Part shown: piece after piece, positions 61,397-64,000 of the stretch
Position numbering within the stretch: position 1 is the first letter of the stretch
How the letters are laid out: each line of letters starts with the position of its first letter
DNA from: Volvox africanus
Taxonomy: Eukaryota; Chlorophyta; Chlorophyceae; Chlamydomonadales; Volvocaceae
Direction of reading: 5' to 3'
Length of the DNA stretch: 64,000 nucleotides
Assembly: GCA_030268105.1 (NCBI GenBank)
Contig: BSDZ01000124.1
Coordinates: 1-64,000, forward strand
The notes under the pieces: generated by a model
Told to the model about the DNA's origin: nothing
Seen by the model: the letters and a program-made list of their open reading frames with translations, nothing else
Databases searched by the model: none
Made by a program: the position numbers and the translations under genes

Positions 61397-61974
61397 TGAT
61401 TGGTACTTCCACAATTCTGTTTGTGTTTCATGTAACTTTCTTAACCACGCACACCCTGAGCTCAGACCCTCGTCAATAATTCCATATTTGCTGCGTAGCC
61501 CCTACAGTGTGACAAGATGTCATTATGTTTCAGTTTTCTGCGCCCTTCCTGTCTGAGTACACGCCTACACAATTAACGGATACGGCAAGATGTTTACACA
61601 GCTTTAGTAGCTCGGTAATGCAGTCAACACAGCTGCATGGTTCACATGCTCGTCATCAATATATCACGTGAAGGGGTATAAACACATACCCATAGCCCAT
61701 ACCAACGGCGGGGTGGGGCTTATCAAACTAGTTTCCAAACAGTGAAGGTGAACGTATCATACACAAACATAAACACACGTTCAGCCCGCAGCCCATCCAC
61801 AAATTAGATGTGCATGAAGGCACGAGCACGCACCAGCCATCAGGCGTACACTGTCGTGGATGTCACTGTTCCCATGCCGTGGCATCCTCTACCAACCGTA
61901 TGTGAATACGTCCTGATCAATGTATAAATAGACACGGCCATCCGGCCCTATACACACGTAGTCTAATGCCCAAC
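61397..61974. other. Diverged right edge of unit 4
   Basis: Matches 14199-14776 with many substitutions (for example 61475, 61534, 61585, 61660, 61746, 61771 and 61866). No gene. Confidence 0.6.
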
Positions 61975-62113
61975 ATGCATTTATTTGAACGGTTCATCTC
62001 CGGCTACCCATAGCTCGTTCTTCCAGTGAAACGTGTTCGATAATAAGTCTTTTTGAAGGAAAATCAAAGGCATCGAAGCGTGAAAGAGCATGCTCCAAAG
62101 CCTGATACACACG

Positions 62114-62705
62114 CAGATGCCATACTTTGAATTAAGTGGGAGGCGGACGTTGGGGCGGCCCAGGCGGTCGTCAAGACGCACGTCTTTAAGTCGCACGAGA
62201 GGACAGGAACAGGATGTTGGAATGGTAGAAACGAGAAATTTGGGATACGTTGTAACCTTTCATACCATGCAAGTTGCAGCAACGGACTTTAAATGTGTGT
62301 ATTCTAGGTGCCTGCTGGTAGATGTGGACTTTGATAAGTTCGACCTCCCCGATTCCTTGGTCAACCGCTGCACTCACGCGTTTATGAAGCAATAGCAAAA
62401 CAATTACGGTTGGGATTGAACGATTGCCCGAACAAATCATATACAATTAACCATTATTTAGTTCTCACAACTATGCAAATGCAATCAAATCGTTGGTTTG
62501 GGAGCTTCGACAGTCTTGTCAGTTCACCGTTGATCCATCGCGCTTCTCGACGTGACAGCTTCACCGATGGGCTTGCTCGTAAGAGCATCGAACAATTTTA
62601 TTTGCCTCTTTGTCTCGAACTTATTTTCCTTACTTCCCTGAATTAAGAATTTGTGTGCAACTGCCAGGCGTTTCCATAGTTGCCATTGCAGAAAGTCAGA
62701 CGCGG
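62114..62705 (+). other. Diverged copy of the Cys-containing ORF segment
   Basis: Equivalent of 1098-1687. Indels near 62280 and elsewhere put a TAA into the frame that is open in units 2-4. Flanked on both sides by sequence not seen elsewhere in the window. Confidence 0.5.
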
Positions 62706-62880
62706 TAGGCCTTGATACATGACCGACCAACCGTCTTATAATCTTAAAACATTTCATCATATCGAGAGAACTTTACGTTGCAGTAGTGAATGCTAGATAG
62801 GGTTCTTGAATTGTTGAACTGGTACATACATATCACACAGCAATCAATACGAGCACGTATAGGAGCAACAGCTGCTGATA
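62706..62880. other. Unique spacer
   Basis: 175 bp without counterpart in the regular units. It contains no ORF, RNA or element signature that I recognise. The join to regular unit sequence is at ATGTTTTTTT. Confidence 0.5.
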
Positions 62881-62882
62881 AT

Positions 62883-63562
62883 GTTTTTTTGGGAAACCAA
62901 CGCCACCGAGGTACTGCGCAGGGTGGCAACGCGGTTTCTTTGCCTGCACGTAGGCCTTGTACAAATGAAATGCGTATGTCAGCCACGCAACCGTAAGCAG
63001 CACCTTGGCAGGTACCAAGTTGTCGAGTCCGTGCAGGGGTCCGAACAGGGACCTCTGGGTCCGTCCATGTGTACATGCGTAAGCGCGCTGACGTACCTTT
63101 TTCTGATCGCCGCACTCCAGAAGTCTGAAGACCCTGGGCGGAGTTTGTGGAATTCCAACAGCGGCCGTCGCCCTGTTGAATTTAAATTCGCAGCTTTGGT
63201 GGTATTCTTGTCGACGATGCCAAAGACAGCCTATGCAGATGATGCGGCATGCAGGGGCCGGTCAAGCTGGCTGGCGAGCAAAGCATTTTCGTACAGAGAA
63301 CAGTGCTTCGTATGGTGCCGCTTATTAGGTCGAAGGTATGGCGCTTGCACCCCTAGAACGAACGAACAAGCCCTCGTCCAAGCTGAATCCCCGCCCTGCC
63401 CCCTCCCACACCCGCCCTCCGCCCAGCTGCCTTATCCCCACTCTCTTCTTCTCCCTCTTTTTCTCTCTCTCCAACCTTGAATTTGTCGCCAGTTAGCACC
63501 TTATTCTCCCATTGGTAAGCCGCAACCGCTTCAAAGCCACGCATCAGGCGTGTCGGTGGCAT
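62883..63562 (-). pseudogene. Coding-like gene with one membrane helix (fifth copy)
   Basis: Copy of 8797-9475. The homologous block begins right at the point where the GGVGF-ending frame leaves the shared sequence; beyond it the frame reads PKKHYQQ and stops. Its upstream exon and intron signals are unchanged. Confidence 0.4.
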
Positions 63563-64000
63563 TTTGCAACTTGGATCCGAAATCAAGAAGCTGGTGGCGA
63601 GGTCGTGTCCTAGACTGTTGAGGGGATTTCTGTTTTCTTCACTTTTTGCGGAGACTTGCTCGAGCGAGGCCCTCACCAACACAGCGCCTGTCCAAGTTAT
63701 GAGCGAGGGACGCACAGCCTTGGAGAGTGGCGAGCCCACAGGTACGGGACCTGGGATCTCTGATTAAGGTGCGGAGGGATGGACCTTTGTTGTAAGGGTA
63801 AGTAAGTCAGGGATCACGTGAGGCAAGCAAAGGCAAAACGGCTGCATGTGCGCGGATGTAAACAAGCATCTGCAAAGCGAGCCTGCTAGTGCAAATTTCA
63901 ACGCGGCCGCTGCTCTGCCCTTATTCCGCATGTCGCTATCACCTGCCCGCCACGTTTCCGTCTAAATACCCTAGCCCAGCTGCGCGCGGTGTAGCCTGTA
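63563..64000. other. No gene recognised; window end
   Basis: Copy of 9476-9913; the repeat continues past the window. Confidence 0.35.

Larger units (their letters stand above)
46924..61974. repeat. Tandem macro-repeat, unit 4 (truncated at its right end)
   Basis: Fourth copy. It contains a 428-bp gain (solo LTR plus target duplication at 52385-52817) and a 155-bp loss inside the intron at 59409-59607. Similarity to the other units stops abruptly at 61974, equivalent to 14776 in unit 1. The last ~1 kb (from about 60990) has clearly more substitutions than the rest of the unit. Confidence 0.96.
61975..64000. repeat. Rearranged partial fifth copy
   Basis: A mosaic. 61975-62037 is not found elsewhere in the window. 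62038-62102 matches the sequence just right of the 147-bp repeat (11459-11523 in unit 1) with several changes. 62114-62705 matches 1098-1687 with a few per cent divergence. 62706-62880 is again unique. From about 62881 to the end the sequence is practically identical to 8797-9913. About 9.7 kb of the regular unit order is replaced by about 0.9 kb. Confidence 0.92.

Noticed and set aside
1..64000. rDNA or other RNA-gene tandem array
   Set aside because: No conserved rRNA or tRNA stretches were recognised anywhere in the unit.

Overview
The window is eukaryotic and is built almost entirely from a tandem array of a unit about 15.64 kb long. Spliceosomal introns (GTAAGT/GTGAGT donors, CAG acceptors, CTGAC/CTAAC branch-like motifs), a solo LTR with a 5-bp target duplication, a sulfatase fragment, and the lack of operon-like gene packing all argue against a bacterial replicon. 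No rRNA, tRNA or CRISPR was found. The host lineage cannot be fixed from the sequence; an alga or other protist is a guess. Numbering from the window start, unit 1 is 1-15644, unit 2 is 15645-31279, unit 3 is 31280-46923 and unit 4 is 46924-61974. A rearranged, shortened fifth copy fills 61975-64000 and runs off the end. Where to cut the circular permutation of the unit is arbitrary.

Layout of one unit (unit 1 coordinates): an exon-like ORF on the minus strand spans the chosen unit junction, followed by a weak Cys-containing plus-strand ORF (about 1100-1690) and a minus-strand 136-codon ORF (2197-2607). Next come a sulfatase fragment (about 3010-3455) and an AT-rich island (about 3456-4580) holding a decayed IS630-family transposase of Rickettsiales type. 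These are followed by a decayed gene for a secreted or membrane protein (4893-5798, minus), a low-confidence minus-strand coding-like stretch (6352-7037), and a minus-strand coding-like gene with a membrane helix (8797-9475). A 147-bp direct repeat occurs twice (11314-11460 and 14052-14198), and between its copies lies the best gene of the unit, 11968-13586 (plus).

That gene has two coding exons that join in frame to give 421 residues: a short N-terminal segment, about fourteen 19-residue repeats (ten nearly identical, four diverged at the edges) and a C-terminal J-domain-like segment in which the HPD motif reads NPH. A third intron lies about 100 nt beyond the stop codon. Both coding exons are open in every unit. 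The differences that look like frameshifts between units, including a 155-bp presence/absence and a 1-bp indel, fall inside its intron.

Units are nearly identical over most of their length but differ in informative ways. Unit 4 carries a 423-bp solo LTR and lacks the 155-bp AT-rich intron segment. Units 3 and 4 share a block of variants absent from units 1 and 2. Divergence is concentrated in the first ~3 kb of unit 1 and the last ~1 kb of unit 4, as expected at the edges of a homogenised array. Several other coding-like regions change frame at the same place in every unit; they were either pseudogenes before amplification or reflect shared consensus errors. The most unusual elements are the repeat/J-like gene amplified with the unit and the bacterial-type IS630 fossil embedded in a eukaryotic macro-repeat.
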